From Coriaria nepalensis (taxonomy: Eukaryota; Streptophyta; Magnoliopsida; Cucurbitales; Coriariaceae): DNA of 64,000 bases. Location: NCBI GenBank assembly GCA_027186245.1, contig CP114482.1:30337209-30401208 (forward strand), read 5' to 3'. This document shows positions 24,039-37,589 of this stretch, piece by piece; positions within the stretch are counted from its first letter, which is position 1, and each line of letters opens with the position of its first letter. The translations under genes and the position numbers were made by a program. The notes under the pieces were generated by a model. The model was not told the DNA's origin. It saw only the letters and a list, made by a program, of their open reading frames with translations, and made no database searches.

Positions 24039-26472
24039 GATTGCCATGAATATAACATAAAACAAATGCATACTTGTCTTAAAAAGAACATTAACAAGTG
24101 GTTCACAAAAGTAGTGTTTGAAGTGGGAAAATAGAATTCGTTCGAATTGCTTTCAAATGAAGTAGTGAGTTGAAAAACTCATTGACATGAATCTCAAATG
24201 AAACAAATGACTACTTGCCCTAAAATGATCATTAGCAAGTTATGTACGAAAGTCAGGTTTGAAGTGCGAAAATAGAATTCATTTTAATTGCTTTCAAATG
24301 AATTAGTGACTTTCAAAGAGACATTGAGATGAGTACTCTAAGATTAAACAAATTCGTACATGCCTTCATAAAATCATAACCAAGCTATGCGCGAAAGTCA
24401 TGTTTGAAATGCGAAAATAGTATTCGCTCCAATGGGTTCGAAATAATTTAGTTTCTTGAAAAAACTCATTGCCATGAATATAACATAAAACAAATGCATA
24501 CTTGTCTTAAAAAGATAATTAACAAGTGATTCACAAAAGTAGTGTTGGAAGTGCAAGAATAGAATTCGTTCGAATTGCTTTCAAATGAATTAGTGAGTTG
24601 AAAAGACTCATTGACATGAATCTCAAATGAAACAAATGACTACTTGCCCTAAAATGATCATTAGCAAGTTATGTACGAAAGTCGGGTCCGAAGTGCGAAA
24701 ATAAAATTCATTTTCATTGCTCTCAAATGAATTAGTGACTTTCAAAGAGACATTGAGATGATGACTCTAAGATTAAACAAATTCATACTTGCCTTCACAA
24801 AATCATAACCAAGCTATGCGCGAAAGTCATGTTTGAAATGCGAAAATAGTATTCGCTCCAATGGGTTCCAATTAATTTAGTTTCTTGAAAAAACTCATTG
24901 CCATGAATATAACATAAAACTAATGCATACTTGTCTTAAAAAGATCATTAACAAGTGATTCACAAAAGTAGTGTTTGAAGTGCAAAAATAGAATTCGTTC
25001 CAATTGCTTTCAATTGAATTAGTGACTTAAAAAGACTAATTGACATGAATCTTAAATCAAAACAAATTACTACTTGCCCTAAAATGATCATTAGCAAGTT
25101 ATGTACGAAACTCAGGTTTCAAGTGCGAAAATAGAATTCATTTTAATTGCTCTCAAATGAATTAGTGACTTTCAAAGAGACATTGAGATGATGACTCTAA
25201 GATTAAACAAATTCATACTTGCCTTCACAAAATCATAACCAAGCTATGCGCGAAAGTCATGTTTGAAATGCGAAAATAGTATTCGCTCCAATGGGTTCCA
25301 ATTAATTTAGTTTCTTGAAAAAACTCATTGCCATGAATATAACATAAAACAAATGCATACTCTTCTTAAAAAGATCATTAACAAGTGATTCACAAAAGTC
25401 GTGTTTGAAGTGCAAAAATAGAATTTGTTCGAATTGCTTTCAAAAAAATTAGTGAGTTGAAAAAACTCATTGATATGAATCTCAAATGAAACAAATGACT
25501 ACTTGCCCTACAATGATCATTAGCAAGTTATGTACGAAAGTCGAGTTCGAAGTGCGCAAATAGAATTCATTTTAATTGCTCTCAAATGAATTAGTGAGTT
25601 TCAAAGAGACATTGAGATGATGACTCTAAGATTAAACAAATTCATACTTGCCTTCACAAAATCATAACCAAGCTATGCGCGAAAGTCATGTTTGAAATGC
25701 GAAAATAGTATTCGCTCCAATGGGTTCCAATTAATTTAGTTTCTTTAAAAAACTCATTGCCATGAATATAACATAAAATTAATGCATACACTTCTTAAAA
25801 AGATCATTAACAAGTGATTCACAAAAGTAGTGTTTGAAGTGGAAAAATAGAATTCGTTCGAATTGCTTGCAAATGAATTAGTGAGTTGAAAAGACTCATT
25901 GACATGAATCTCAAATGAAACAAATGACTACTTGCACTAAAATGATCATTAGCACGTTATGTACGAAAGTCGGGTTCGAAGTGCGAAAATAGAATTTATT
26001 TTAATTGCTTTCAAATGAATTAGTGACTTTCAAGAAGACATTGAGATGATGACTTTAAGATTAAACAAATTCATACTTGCCTTCAAAAAATCATAACCAA
26101 GCTATGCGCGAAAGTCATGTTTGAAACGCGAAAATAGTATTCGCTCCAATGGGTTCCAAGTAATTTATTTTCTTGAAAAAACTCATTGCCATGAATAGAA
26201 CATAAAACAAATGCATACTCTTCTTAAAAAGATCATTAACAAGTGATTCACAAAAGTAGTGTTTGAAGTGCAAAAATAGAATTTGTTCGAATTGCTTTCA
26301 AATGAATTAGTGACTTTCAAAGAGACATTGAGATGATAACTCTAAGATTAAACAAATTCATACTTGCCTTCAAAATATCATATGCAAGCTATGCACGAAA
26401 GTCATGTTTGAAATGCGAAAATAGTATTCGCTCCAACGGGTTCCAAATAATTTATTTTCTTGAAAAAACACA
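24039..26472 (+). repeat. 17-subunit HOR (2,434 bp), copy 3
   Basis: Third copy, with a private change CCTACAATGATC (about 25,510) where the others have CCTAAAATGATC. It ends where a fourth copy would start with CACTGATTGCC; the sequence instead reads CACATTGACATC. The HOR therefore has three copies. Confidence 0.9.
26280..26424 (+). repeat. Hybrid C/A subunit (junction 4, HOR copy 3)
   Basis: Same hybrid as at 21,412 and 23,846, in the last copy of the HOR. Confidence 0.85.
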
Positions 26473-27282
26473 TTGACATCAATATAACATAAAACAAATC
26501 AATACTTGTCTTAAAAAGATCATTAACAACTGATTCACAAAAGTAGTGTTGGGAGTGGAAAAATAGAATTCGTTCGATTTGCTTTCAAATGAATTAGTGA
26601 GTTGAAAAGACTCATTGACATGAATCTCAAATGAAACAGATGACTACTTGCCCTAAAATGATCATTAGCAAGTTATGTATGAAAGTCGGGTTTGAAGTGC
26701 GAAAATAGAACTCATTTTAATTGCTTTCAAATGAATTAGTGACTTTCAAAGAGACATTGAGATGATAACTTTAAGATTAAACAAATTCATACTTGCCTTC
26801 AAAAAATCATAACCAAGCTATGCACGAAAGTCATGTTTGAAATGCGAAAATAGTATTCGCTCCAATGAGTTTGAAATAATTTAATTTCTTGAAAAAAATC
26901 ATTGCCATGAATATAATAAAAAACAAATCCATACTTGTCTTAAAAAGGTCATTAACAAGTGATTCACAAAAGTAGTGTTTGAAGTGGAAAAATAGAATTT
27001 GTTCGAATTGCTTTCAAATGAATTATTGAGTTAAAAAAACTCATTGACATGAATCTCAAATGAAACAAATGACTACTTGCCCTAAAATGATCATTAGCAA
27101 GTAAGGTACGAAAGTCGGGTTCGAAGTGCGAAAATAGAATTCATTTTAATTGCTTTCAAATGAATTAGTGACTTTCAAAGAGACATTGAGATGATAACTC
27201 TAAGATTAAACAAATTCATACCTGCCTTCAAAATATCATATGCAAGCTATGTGCAAAAGTAATGTTTGAAATGCGAAAATAG

Positions 27283-27426
27283 TATTCGCTTCAATGGCTT
27301 CTAAATAATTTTTTTCTTGAAAAAACACATTGACATGAATATAAGGTAAAACAAATCAATACTTGTCTTAAAAAGATCATTAGCACGTGATGCGCGAATG
27401 TGGTGGTGTTTGAAGTGGAAAAATAG
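27283..27426 (+). repeat. Variant B subunit (B'), copy 1
   Basis: A divergent B, 144 bp. It has GGCTTCTAAATAATTTTTTTC, GAAAAAACACATTGACATG, TAAGGTAAAAC and ATCAATACTTG, then a CpG-rich end with CACGTGATGCGCGAATGTGG and an extra TGG step (GTGGTGGTG). It is followed directly by a hybrid C/A subunit. Confidence 0.8.
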
Positions 27427-27571
27427 AATTCGTTCAAATTATTTTCAATTGAATTAGTGACTTTCAAAGAGACATTGATATGATGACTCTAAGATTAAAC
27501 AAATTCATACTTGCCTTCAAAAAATCATAACCAAGCTATGCGCGAAAGTCATGTTCGAAATGCGAAAATAG
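27427..27571 (+). repeat. Hybrid C/A subunit (junction 5)
   Basis: Begins AATTCGTTCAAATTATTTTC as a decayed C and continues GAATTAGTGACTTTCAAAGAG as A, with the marker GATATGATGACTC. It follows the variant B subunit directly, and the pair travels as a unit through the right half of the window. Confidence 0.8.
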
Positions 27572-29717
27572 TATTCGCTCCAATGGGTTCCAAATAATTT
27601 AGTTTCTTGAAAAAAGTCATTGCAATGAATATAACATAAAACAAATGCATACTTGTCTTAAAAAGATCATTAACAAGTGATTCACAAAAGTAGTGTTCGA
27701 AGTCGAAAAATAGAATTCGTTCGAATTGCTTTCAAATGAATTAGTGAGTTGAAAAGACACATTCACATGAATCTCAAATGAAACAAATGACTACTTGCCC
27801 TAAAATGATCATTAGCAAGTTATGTACGAAAGTCGGATTCGAAGTGCGAAAATAGAATTCATTTTAATTGCTTTCAAATGAACTAGTGACTTTCAAAGAG
27901 ACATTGAGATGGTGACTCTAAGATTAAACAAATTCATACTTGCCTTAAAAAAATCATAACCAAGATATGCATGAAAGTCATGTTTTAAATGCAAAGTTAG
28001 TATTCGCTCCAATGGGTTCCAAGTAATTTATTTTCTTGAAAAAACTAATTGCCATGAATATAACATAAAACAAATGCATACTTGTCACAAAAAGATCATT
28101 AACAAGTGATTCACAAAAGTAGTGTTTGAAGTCGAAAAATAGAATTCGTTCGAATTGCTTTCAAATGAATTAGTGAGTTGAAAAGACTCATTGACAAGAA
28201 TCTCAAATGAAACAAATGACTACTTGCCCTAAAATGATCATTAGCAAGTTATGTACGAAAGTCGGGTTCGAAGTGCGAAAATAGAATTCATTTTAATTGC
28301 TTTCAAATGAACTAGTGACTTTCAAAGAGACATTGAGATGGTGACTCTAAGATTAAACAAATTCATACTTGCCTTAAAAAAATCATAACCAAGCTATGCA
28401 TGAAAGTCATGTTTTAAATGCAAAGTTAGTATTCGCTCCAATGGGTTCCAAATAATTTATGTTCTTGAAAAAACTAATTGCCATGAATATAACATAAAAC
28501 AAATGCATACTTGTCTCAAAAAGATCATTAACAAGTGATTCATAAAAGTAGTGTTTGAAGTGGAAAAATATAATTCGTTTGAATTGCTTTCAAATGAATT
28601 AGTGAGTTGAAAAGACTCATTGACATGAATCTCAAATGAAACAAATGACTATTTGCCCTAAAATGATCATTAGCAAGTTATGTACGAAAGCCGGGTTCGA
28701 AGTGCGAAAATAGAATTCATTTTAATTGCTTTCAAATGAGCTAGTGCCTTTCAAAAAGACATTGAGATGGTGACTCTAAGATTAAACAAATTCATACTTG
28801 CCTTCAAAAAATCATAACCAAGCTATGCACGAAAGTCATGTTTGAAATGCGAAAATAGTATTCGCTCCAATGGGTTCCAAATAATTTATTTTCTTGAAAA
28901 AAGTCATTGCCATGAATATAACATAAAACAAATGCATACTTGTCTTAAAAAGATCATTAACAAGTGATTCACAAAAGTAGTGATGGGAGTGGAAAAATAG
29001 AATTCGTTCGATTCGCTTTCGAATGAATTAGTGAGTTGAAAAGACTCATTGACATGAATCTCAAATAAAACAAATGACTACTTGCCCTAAAATGATCATT
29101 AGCAAGTTATGTATGAAAGTCGGGTTTGAAGTGCGAAAATAAAATTCATTTTAATTGCTTTTGAAATGAATTAGTGACTTTCAAGAAGACATTGAGATGA
29201 TGACTTTAAGATTAAACAAATTCATACTTGCCTTCAAAAAATCATAACCAAGCTATGCACGAAAGTCATGTTTGAAATGCGAAAATAGTATTCGCTCCAA
29301 TGAGTTCGAAATAATTTAATTTCTTGAAAAAAATCATTGCCATGAATATAATAAAAAACAAATGCATACTTGTCTTAAAAAGGTCATTAACAAGTGATTC
29401 ACAAAAGTAGTGTTTGAAGTGGAAAAATAGAATTTGTTCGAATTGCTTTCAAATGAATTAGTGAGTTAAAAAAACTCATTGACATGAATCTCAAATGAAA
29501 CAAATGACTACTTGCCCAAAAATGATCATTAGCAAGTAAGGTACGAAAGTCGTGTTCGAAGTGCGAAAATAGAATTCATTTTAATTGCTTTCAAATGAAT
29601 TAGTGACTTTCAAAGAGACATTGAGATGATCACTCTAAGATTAAACAAATTCATACTTGCCTTCAAAATATCATATGCAAGCTATGTGCAAAAGTAATGT
29701 TTGAAATGCGAAAAAAG

Positions 29718-29861
29718 TATTCGGTTCAATGGCTTCTAAATAATTTTTTTCTTGAAAAAACACATTGACATGAATATAAGATAAAACAAATCAATACTTG
29801 TCTTAAAAAGATGATTAGCACGTGATGCGCGAATGTGGTGGTGTTTGAAGTGGAAAAATAG
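29718..29861 (+). repeat. Variant B subunit (B'), copy 2
   Basis: Same variant as at 27,283, here opening TATTCGGTTCAATGGC after an AAAAAAG end of the A subunit and reading GATGATTAGCACGTGATGCG. Offset from copy 1 is 2,435 bp. Confidence 0.8.
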
Positions 29862-30006
29862 AATTCGTTCAAATTATTTTCAATTGAATTAGTGACTTTC
29901 AAAGAGACATTGATATGATGACTCTAAGATTAAACAAATTCATACTTGCCTTCAAAAAATCATAACCAAGCTATGCGCAAAAGTCATCTTTGAAATGCGA
30001 AAATAG
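29862..30006 (+). repeat. Hybrid C/A subunit (junction 6)
   Basis: Copy of the hybrid at 27,427 with the same AATTATTTTCAATTGAATTAG and GATATGATGACTC markers, 2,435 bp downstream. Confidence 0.8.
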
Positions 30007-33000
30007 TATTCGCTCCAATGGGTTCCAAATTATTTAGTTTCTTGAAAAAACTCGTTGCCATGAATATAACATAAAACAAATGCATACTTGTCTTAAAAAG
30101 ATCATTAACAAGTGATTAACAAAAGTAGTGTTTGAAGTCGAAAAATAGAATTCGCTCGAATTGCTTTCAAATGAATTAGTGAGTTGAAAAGACTCATTCA
30201 CATGAATCTCAGATGAAACAAATGACTACTTGCCTTAAAATGATCATTAGCAAGTTATGTACGAAAGTCGGGTTCGAAGTGCGAAAATAGAATTCATTTT
30301 AATTGCATTCAAATGAACTAGTGACTTTCAAAGAGACATTGAGATGGTGACTCTAAGATTAAACAAATTCATACTTGCCTTCAAAAAATCATAACCAAGC
30401 TATGCATAAAAGTCATGTTTTAAATGCAAAGTTAGTATTCGCTCCAATGGGTTCCAAATAATTTATTTTCTTGAAAAAACTAATTGCCATGAATATAACA
30501 TAAAACAAATGCATAATTGTCTCAAAAAGATCATTAACAAGTGATTCATAAAAGTAGTGTTTGAAGTGGAAAAATATAATTCGTTCCAATTGCTTTCAAA
30601 TGAATTAGTGAGTTGAAAAGACTCATTGACATGAATCTCAAATAAAACAAATGACTAGTTGCCCTAAAATGATCATTAGCAAGTTATGTACGAAAGCTGG
30701 GTTCGAAGTGCGAAAATAGAATTCATTTTAATTGCTTTCAAATGAACTAGTGACTTTCAAAGAGACATTGAGATGGTGACTCTAAGATTAAACAAATTCA
30801 TACTTGCCTTCAAAAAATCATAACCAAGCTATGCACGAAAGTCATGTTTGAAATGCGAAAATAGTATTCGCTCCAATGGGTTCCAAATAATTTATTTTCT
30901 TGAAAAAAGTCATTGCCATGAATATAACATAAAACAAATGCATACTTGTCTTAAAAAGATCATTAACAAGTGATTCACAAAAGTAGTGTTTGAAGTGGAA
31001 AAATTGAATTCGTTCGAATTGCTTTCAAATGAATTAGTGAGCTGAAAAGACTCATTGACATGAATCTCAAATAAAACAAATGACTACTTGCCCTAAAATG
31101 ATCATTAGCAAGTTATGTACGAAAGTCGGGTTCGAAGTGCGAAAATAGAATTCATTTTAATTGCTTTCAAATAAATCTGTGACTTTCAAAGAGACATTGA
31201 GATGATGACTCTAAGATTAAACAAATTCATACTTGCCTTCAAAAAATCATAACCAAGCTATGCACGAAAGTCATGTTTGAAATTCGAAAATAGTATTCGC
31301 TCCAATGGGTTCCAAATAATTCATTTTCTAGAAAAAACTCATTGCCATGAATATAACATAAAACAAATGCATACTTGTCTTAAAAAGATCATAAACAAGT
31401 GATTCACAAAAGTACTGTTTGAAGTGGGAAAATAGAATTCGTTCGAATTGCTTTCAAATGAATTAGTGAGTTGAAAAGAGTAATTGACATGAATCTCAAA
31501 TGAAACAAATGACTACTTGCCCTAAAATGATCATTAGCATGTTATGTACGAAAGCCGGGTTCGAAGTGCGAAAATAGAATTCATTTTAAATGCTTTCAAA
31601 TGAACTAGTGACTTTCAAAAAGACATTGAGATGGTGACTCTAAGATTAAACAAATTCATACTTGCCTTCAAAAAATCATAACCAAGCTATGCACGAAAGT
31701 CATGTTTGAAATGCGAAAATAGTATTCGCTCCAATGGGTTCGAAATAATTTATTTTCTTGAAAAAACTCGTTGCCATGAATATAACATAAAACAAATGCA
31801 TACTTGTCTCAAAAAGATCATTAACAAGTGATTCACAAAAGTAGTGTTTGAAGTGGAAAAATTGAATTCGTTCGAATTGCTTTCAAATGAATTAGTCAGT
31901 TGAAAAGACTCATTGACATGAATCTCAAATAAAACAAATGACTACTTGCCCTAAAATGATCATTAGCATGTTATGTACGAAAGTCGGGTTCGAAGTGCGA
32001 AAATAGAATTCATTTTAATTGCTTTCAAATAAATTTGTGACTTTCAAAGAGACATTGAGATGATGACTCTAAGATTAAACAAATTCATACTTGCCTTCAA
32101 AAAATCATAACCAAGCTATGCACGAAAGTCATGTTTGAAATTCGAAAATAGTATTCGCTCCAATGGGTTCGAAATAATTTAGTTTCTTGAAAAAACTCAT
32201 TGCCATGAATATAACATAAAACAAATGCATACTTGTCTTAAAAAGATCATAAACAAGTGATTCACAAAAGTACTGTTTCAAGTGGGAAAATAGAATTCGT
32301 TCGAATTGCTTTCAAATGAATTAGTGAGTTGAAAAGAGTAATTGACATGAATCTCAAATAAAACAAATGGCTACTTGCCCTAAAATGATCATTAGCAAGT
32401 TATGTACGAAAGTTGGGTTCGAAGTGCGAAAATAGAATTCATTTTAATTGCTTTCAAATAAATTTGTGACTTTCAAAGAGACATTGAGATGATGACTATA
32501 AGATTAAACAAATTCATACTTGCCTTCAAAAAATCATAACCAAGCTATGCACGAAAGTCATGTTTGAAATTCGAAAATAGTATTCGCTCCAATGGGTTCC
32601 AAATAATTTATTTTCTAGAAAAAGCTCATTGCCATGAATATAACATAAAACAAATGCATACTTGTCTTAAAAAGATCATAAACAAGTGATTCACAAAAGT
32701 ACTGTTTGAAGTGGGAAAATAGAATTCGTTCGAATTGCTTTCAAATGAATTAGTGAGTTGAAAAGAGTAATTGACATGAATCTCAAATGAAACAAATGGC
32801 TACTTGCCCTAAAATGATCATTAGCAAGTTATGTACGAAAGCCGGGTTCAAAGTGCGAAAATAGAATTCATTTTAATTGCTTTCAAATGAACTAGTGACT
32901 TTCAAAAAGACATTGACATGGTGACTCTAAGATTAAACAAATTCATACTTGCCTTCAAAAAATCATAACCAAGCTATGCACGAAAGTCATGTTTGAAATG

Positions 33001-36000
33001 CGAAAATAGTATTCGCTCCAATGGGTTCCAAATAATTTATTTTCTTGAAAAAACTCATTGCCATGAATATAACATAAAACAAATGCATACTTGTCTTAAA
33101 AAGATCATTAACAAGTGATTCACAAAAGTACTGTTTGAAGTCGAAAAATAGAATTCGTTCGAATTGCTTTCAAATGAATTAGTGAGTTGAAAAGACTCAT
33201 TGACAAGAATCTCAAATGAAACAAATGACTACTTGCCCTAAAATGATCATTAGCAAGTTATGTACGAAAGCCGGGTTCGAAGTGCGAAAATAGAATTCAT
33301 TTTAATTGCTTTCAAATGAACTAGTGACTTTCGAAGAGACATTGAGATGGTGAGTCTAAGATTAAACAAATTCATACTTGCCTTCAAAAAATCATAACCA
33401 AGCTATGCACGAAAGTCATGTTTGAAATGCGAAAATAGTATTCGCTCCAATGGGTTCGAAATAATTTATTTTCTTGAAAAAACTCGTTGCCATGAATATA
33501 ACATAAAACAAATGCATACTTGTCTCAAAAAGATCATTAACAAGTGATTCACAAAAGTAGTGTTTAAAGTGGAAAAATTGAATTCGTTCGAATTGCTTTC
33601 AAATGAATTAGTGAGTTGAAAAGACTCATTGACATGAATCTCAAATAAAACAAATGACTACTTGCCCTAAAATGATCATTAGCAAGTTATGTACGAAAGT
33701 CGGGTTCGAAGTGCGAAAATAGAATTCATTTTAATTCCTTTCAAATAAATTTGTGACTTTCAAAGAGACATTGAGATGATGACTCTAAGATTAAACAAAT
33801 TCATACTTGCCTTCAAAAAATCATAACCAAGCTATGCACGAAAGTCATGTTTGAAATTCGAAAATAGTATTCGCTCCAATGGGTTCCAAATTATTTAGTT
33901 TCTTGAAAAAAGTCATTGCAATGAATATAACATAAAACAAATGCATACTTGTCTTAAAAAGATCATTAACAAGTGATTCACAAAAGTAGTGTTTGAAGTC
34001 GAAAAATAAAATTCGTTCGAATTGCTTTCAAATGAATTAGTGAGTTGAAAAGACTCATTGACATGAATCTCAAATGAAACAAATGACTACTTGCCCTAAA
34101 ATGATCATTAGCAAGTTATGTACGAAAGTCGGGTTCGAAGTGCGAAAATAGAATTCATTTTAATTGCTTTCAAATAAATTTGTGACTTTCAAAGAGACAT
34201 TGAGATGATGACTCTAAGATTAAACAAATTCATACTTGCCTTCAAAAAATCATAACCAAGCTATGCACGAAAGTCATGTTTGAAATTCGAAAATAGTATT
34301 CGCTCCAATGGGTTCCAAATAATTTATTTTCTAGAAAAAACTCATTGCCATGAATATAACATAAAACAAATGCATACTTGTCTTAAAAAGATCATAAACA
34401 AGTGATTCACAAAAGTACTGTTTGAAGTGGGAAAATAGAATTCGTTCGAATTGCTTTCAAATGAATTAGTGAGTTGAAAAGACTCATTGACATGAATCTC
34501 AAATGAAACAAATGACTACTTGCCCTAAAATGATCATTAGCAAGTTATGTACGAAAGTCGGGTTCGAAGTGCGAAAATAGAATTCATTTTAATTGCTTTC
34601 AAATAAATTTGTGACTTTGAAAGAGACATTGAGATGATGACTCTAAGATTAAACAAATTCATACTTGCCTTCAAAAAATCATAACCAAGCTATGCACAAA
34701 AGTCATGTTTGAAATGCGAAAATAGTATTCGCTCCAATGGGTTCGAAATAATTTATTTTCTTGAAAAAACACATTGCCATGAATATAACATAAAACAAAT
34801 GCATACTTGTCTGAAAAAGATCATCAACAAGTGATTCACAAAAGTAGTGTTTGAAGTGGAAAAATTGAATTCGTTCGAATTGCTTTCAAATGAATTAGTG
34901 AGTTGAAAAGACTCATTGACATGAATCTCAAATAAAACAAATGACTACTTGCCCTAAAATGATCATTAGCAAGTTATGTACGACAGTCGGATTCGAAGTG
35001 CGAAAATAGAATTCATTTTAATTGCTTTCAAATAAATTTGTGACTTTCAAAGAGACATTGAGATGATGACTCTAAGATTAAACAAATTCATACTTGCCTT
35101 CAAAAAATCATAACCAAGCTATGCACGAAAGTCATGTTTGAACTGCGAAAATAGTATTCGCTCCAATGGGTTCCAAATAATTTATTTTCTAGAAAAAACT
35201 CATTGCCATGAATATAACATAAAACAAATGCATACTTGTCTTAAAAAGATCATTAACAAGTGATTCACAAAAGTAATGTTTGAAGTGGGAAAATAGAATT
35301 CGTTCGAATTGCTTTCAAATGAATTAGTGAGTTGAAAAGATTCATTGACATGAATCTCAAATGAAACAAATGACTACTTGCCCTAAAATGATCATTAGCA
35401 AGTTATGTACGAAAGCCGGGTTCGAAGTGCGAAAATAGAATTCATTTTAATTGCTTTCAAATGAACTAGTGACTTTCGAAGAGACATTGAGATGGTGAGT
35501 CGAAGATTAAACAAATTCATACTTGCCTTCAAAAAATCATAACCAAGCTATGCACGAAAGTCATGTTTGAAATGCGAAAATAGTATTCGCTCCAATGGGT
35601 TCGAAATAATTTATTTTCTTGAAAAAACTCGTTGCCATGAATATAACATAAAACAAATGCATACTTGTCTCAAAAAGATCATTAACAAGTGATTCACAAA
35701 AGTAGTGTTTGAAGTGGAAAAATTGAATTCGTTCGAATTGCTTTCAAATGAATTAGTGAGTTGAAAAGACTCATTGACATGAATCTCAAATAAAACAAAT
35801 GACTACTTGCCCTAAAATGATCATTAGCAAGTTATGTACGAAAGTCGGGTTCGAAGTGCGAAAATAGAATTCATTTTAATTGCTTTCAAATAAATTTGTG
35901 ACTTTCAAAGAGACATTGAGATGATGACTCTAAGATTAAACAAATTCATACTTGCCTTCAAAAAATCATAACCAAGCTATGCACGAAAGTCATGTTTGAA

Positions 36001-37300
36001 ATTCGAAAATAGTATTCGCTCCAATGGGTTCCAAATAATTTATTTTCTAGAAAAAACTCATTGCCATGAATATAACATAAAACAAATGCATACTTGTCTT
36101 AAAAAGATCATAAACAAGTGATTCACAAAAGTACTGTTTGAAGTGGGAAAATAGAATTCGTTCGAATTGCTTTCAAATGAATTAGTGAGTTGAAAAGAGT
36201 AATTGACATGAATCTCAAATGAAACAAATGACTACTTGCCCTAAAATGATCATTAGCAAGTTATGTACGAAAGCCGGGTTCAAAGTGCGAAAATAGAATT
36301 CATTTTAATTGCTTTCAAATGAACTAGTGACTTTCAAAAAGACATTGAGATGGTGACTCTAAGATTAAACAAATTCATACTTGCCTTCAAAAAATCATAA
36401 CCAAGCTATGCACGAAAGTTATGTTTGAAATGCGAAAATAGTATTCGCTCCAATGGGTTCCAAATAATTTATTTTCTTGAAAAAACTCATTGCCATGAAT
36501 ATAACATAAAACAAATGCATACTTGTCTTAAAAAGATCATTAACAAGTGATTCACAAAAGTAGTGTTGGGAGTGGAAAAATAGAATTCGTTCGATTTGCT
36601 TTCAAATGAATTAGTGAGTTGAAAAGACTCATTAACATGAATCTCAAATGAAACAAATGACTACTTGCCCTAAAATGATCATTAGCAAGTTATGTATGAA
36701 AGTCGGGTTTGAAGTGCGAAAATAGAATTCATTTTAATTGCTTTTGAAATGAATTAGTGACTTTCAAGAAGACATTGAGATGATGACTTTAAGATTAAAC
36801 AAATTCATACTTGCCTTCAAAAAATCATAACCAAGCTATGCACGAAAGTCATGTTTGAAATGCGAAAATAGTATTCGCTCCAATGAGTTCGAAATAATTT
36901 AATTTCTTGAAAAAAATTATTGCCATGAATATAATAAAAAACAAATGCATACTTATCTTAAAAAGGTCATTAACAAGTGATTCACAAAAGTAGTGTTTGA
37001 AGTGGAAAAATAGAATTTGTTCGAATTGCTTTCAAATGAATTAGTGAGTTAAAAAAACTCACTGACATGAATCTCAAATGAAACAAATGACTACTTGCCC
37101 TAAAATGATCATTAGCAAGTAAGGTACGAAAGTCGTGTTCGAAGTGCGAAAATAGAATTCATTTTAATTGCTTTCAAATGAATTAGTGACTTTCAAAGAG
37201 ACATTGAGATGATAACTCTAAGATTAAACAAATGCATACTTGCCTTCAAAATATCATATGCATGCTATGTGCAAAAGTAATGTTTGAAATGCGAAAATAG

Positions 37301-37444
37301 TATTCGCTTCAATGGCTTCTAAATAATTTTTTTCTTGAAAAAACACATTGACATGAATATAAGATAAAACAAATCAATACTTGTCTTAAAAAGATCATTA
37401 GCACGTGATGCGCGAATGTGGTGGTGTTTGAAGTGGAAAAATAG
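37301..37444 (+). repeat. Variant B subunit (B'), copy 3
   Basis: Same CpG-rich CACGTGATGCGCGAATGTGG variant as at 27.4 and 29.8 kb, with TAAGATAAAAC. It lies inside the first 4,580-bp copy. Confidence 0.8.
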
Positions 37445-37589
37445 AATTCGTTCAAATTATTTTCAATTGAATTAGTGACTTTCAAAGAGACATTGATATG
37501 ATGACTCTAAGATTAAACAAATTCATACTTGCCTTCAAAAAATCATAACCAAGCTATGCGCGAAAGTCATGTTTGAAATGCGAAAATAG
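37445..37589 (+). repeat. Hybrid C/A subunit (junction 7)
   Basis: Follows the variant B directly; same AATTATTTTCAATTGAATTAG and GATATGATGACTC markers as at 27,427. Confidence 0.8.

Larger units (their letters stand above)
26473..33690 (+). repeat. Satellite domain 4: GCACGAAAG / GGTGACTC family
   Basis: A subunits mostly read CATAACCAAGCTATGCACGAAAG, with GAACTAGTGAC or AAATAAATTTGTGAC at the start and GAGATGGTGACTC in many copies. Two blocks match at 2,434-2,435 bp: GGGAGTGGAA at 26,551 and 28,985, and the CACGTGATGCGCG B variant at 27,381 and 29,816. This 17-subunit spacing equals that of the neighbouring HOR, but the variants differ and the copies have diverged more. An extra trimer at 28.1-28.5 kb breaks the match further right. 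Confidence 0.8.

Noticed and set aside
27300..27330. T-runs such as AATTTTTTTC as Pol III or intrinsic terminators
   Set aside because: They are part of a satellite variant, with no adjacent promoter, gene or GC-rich hairpin.
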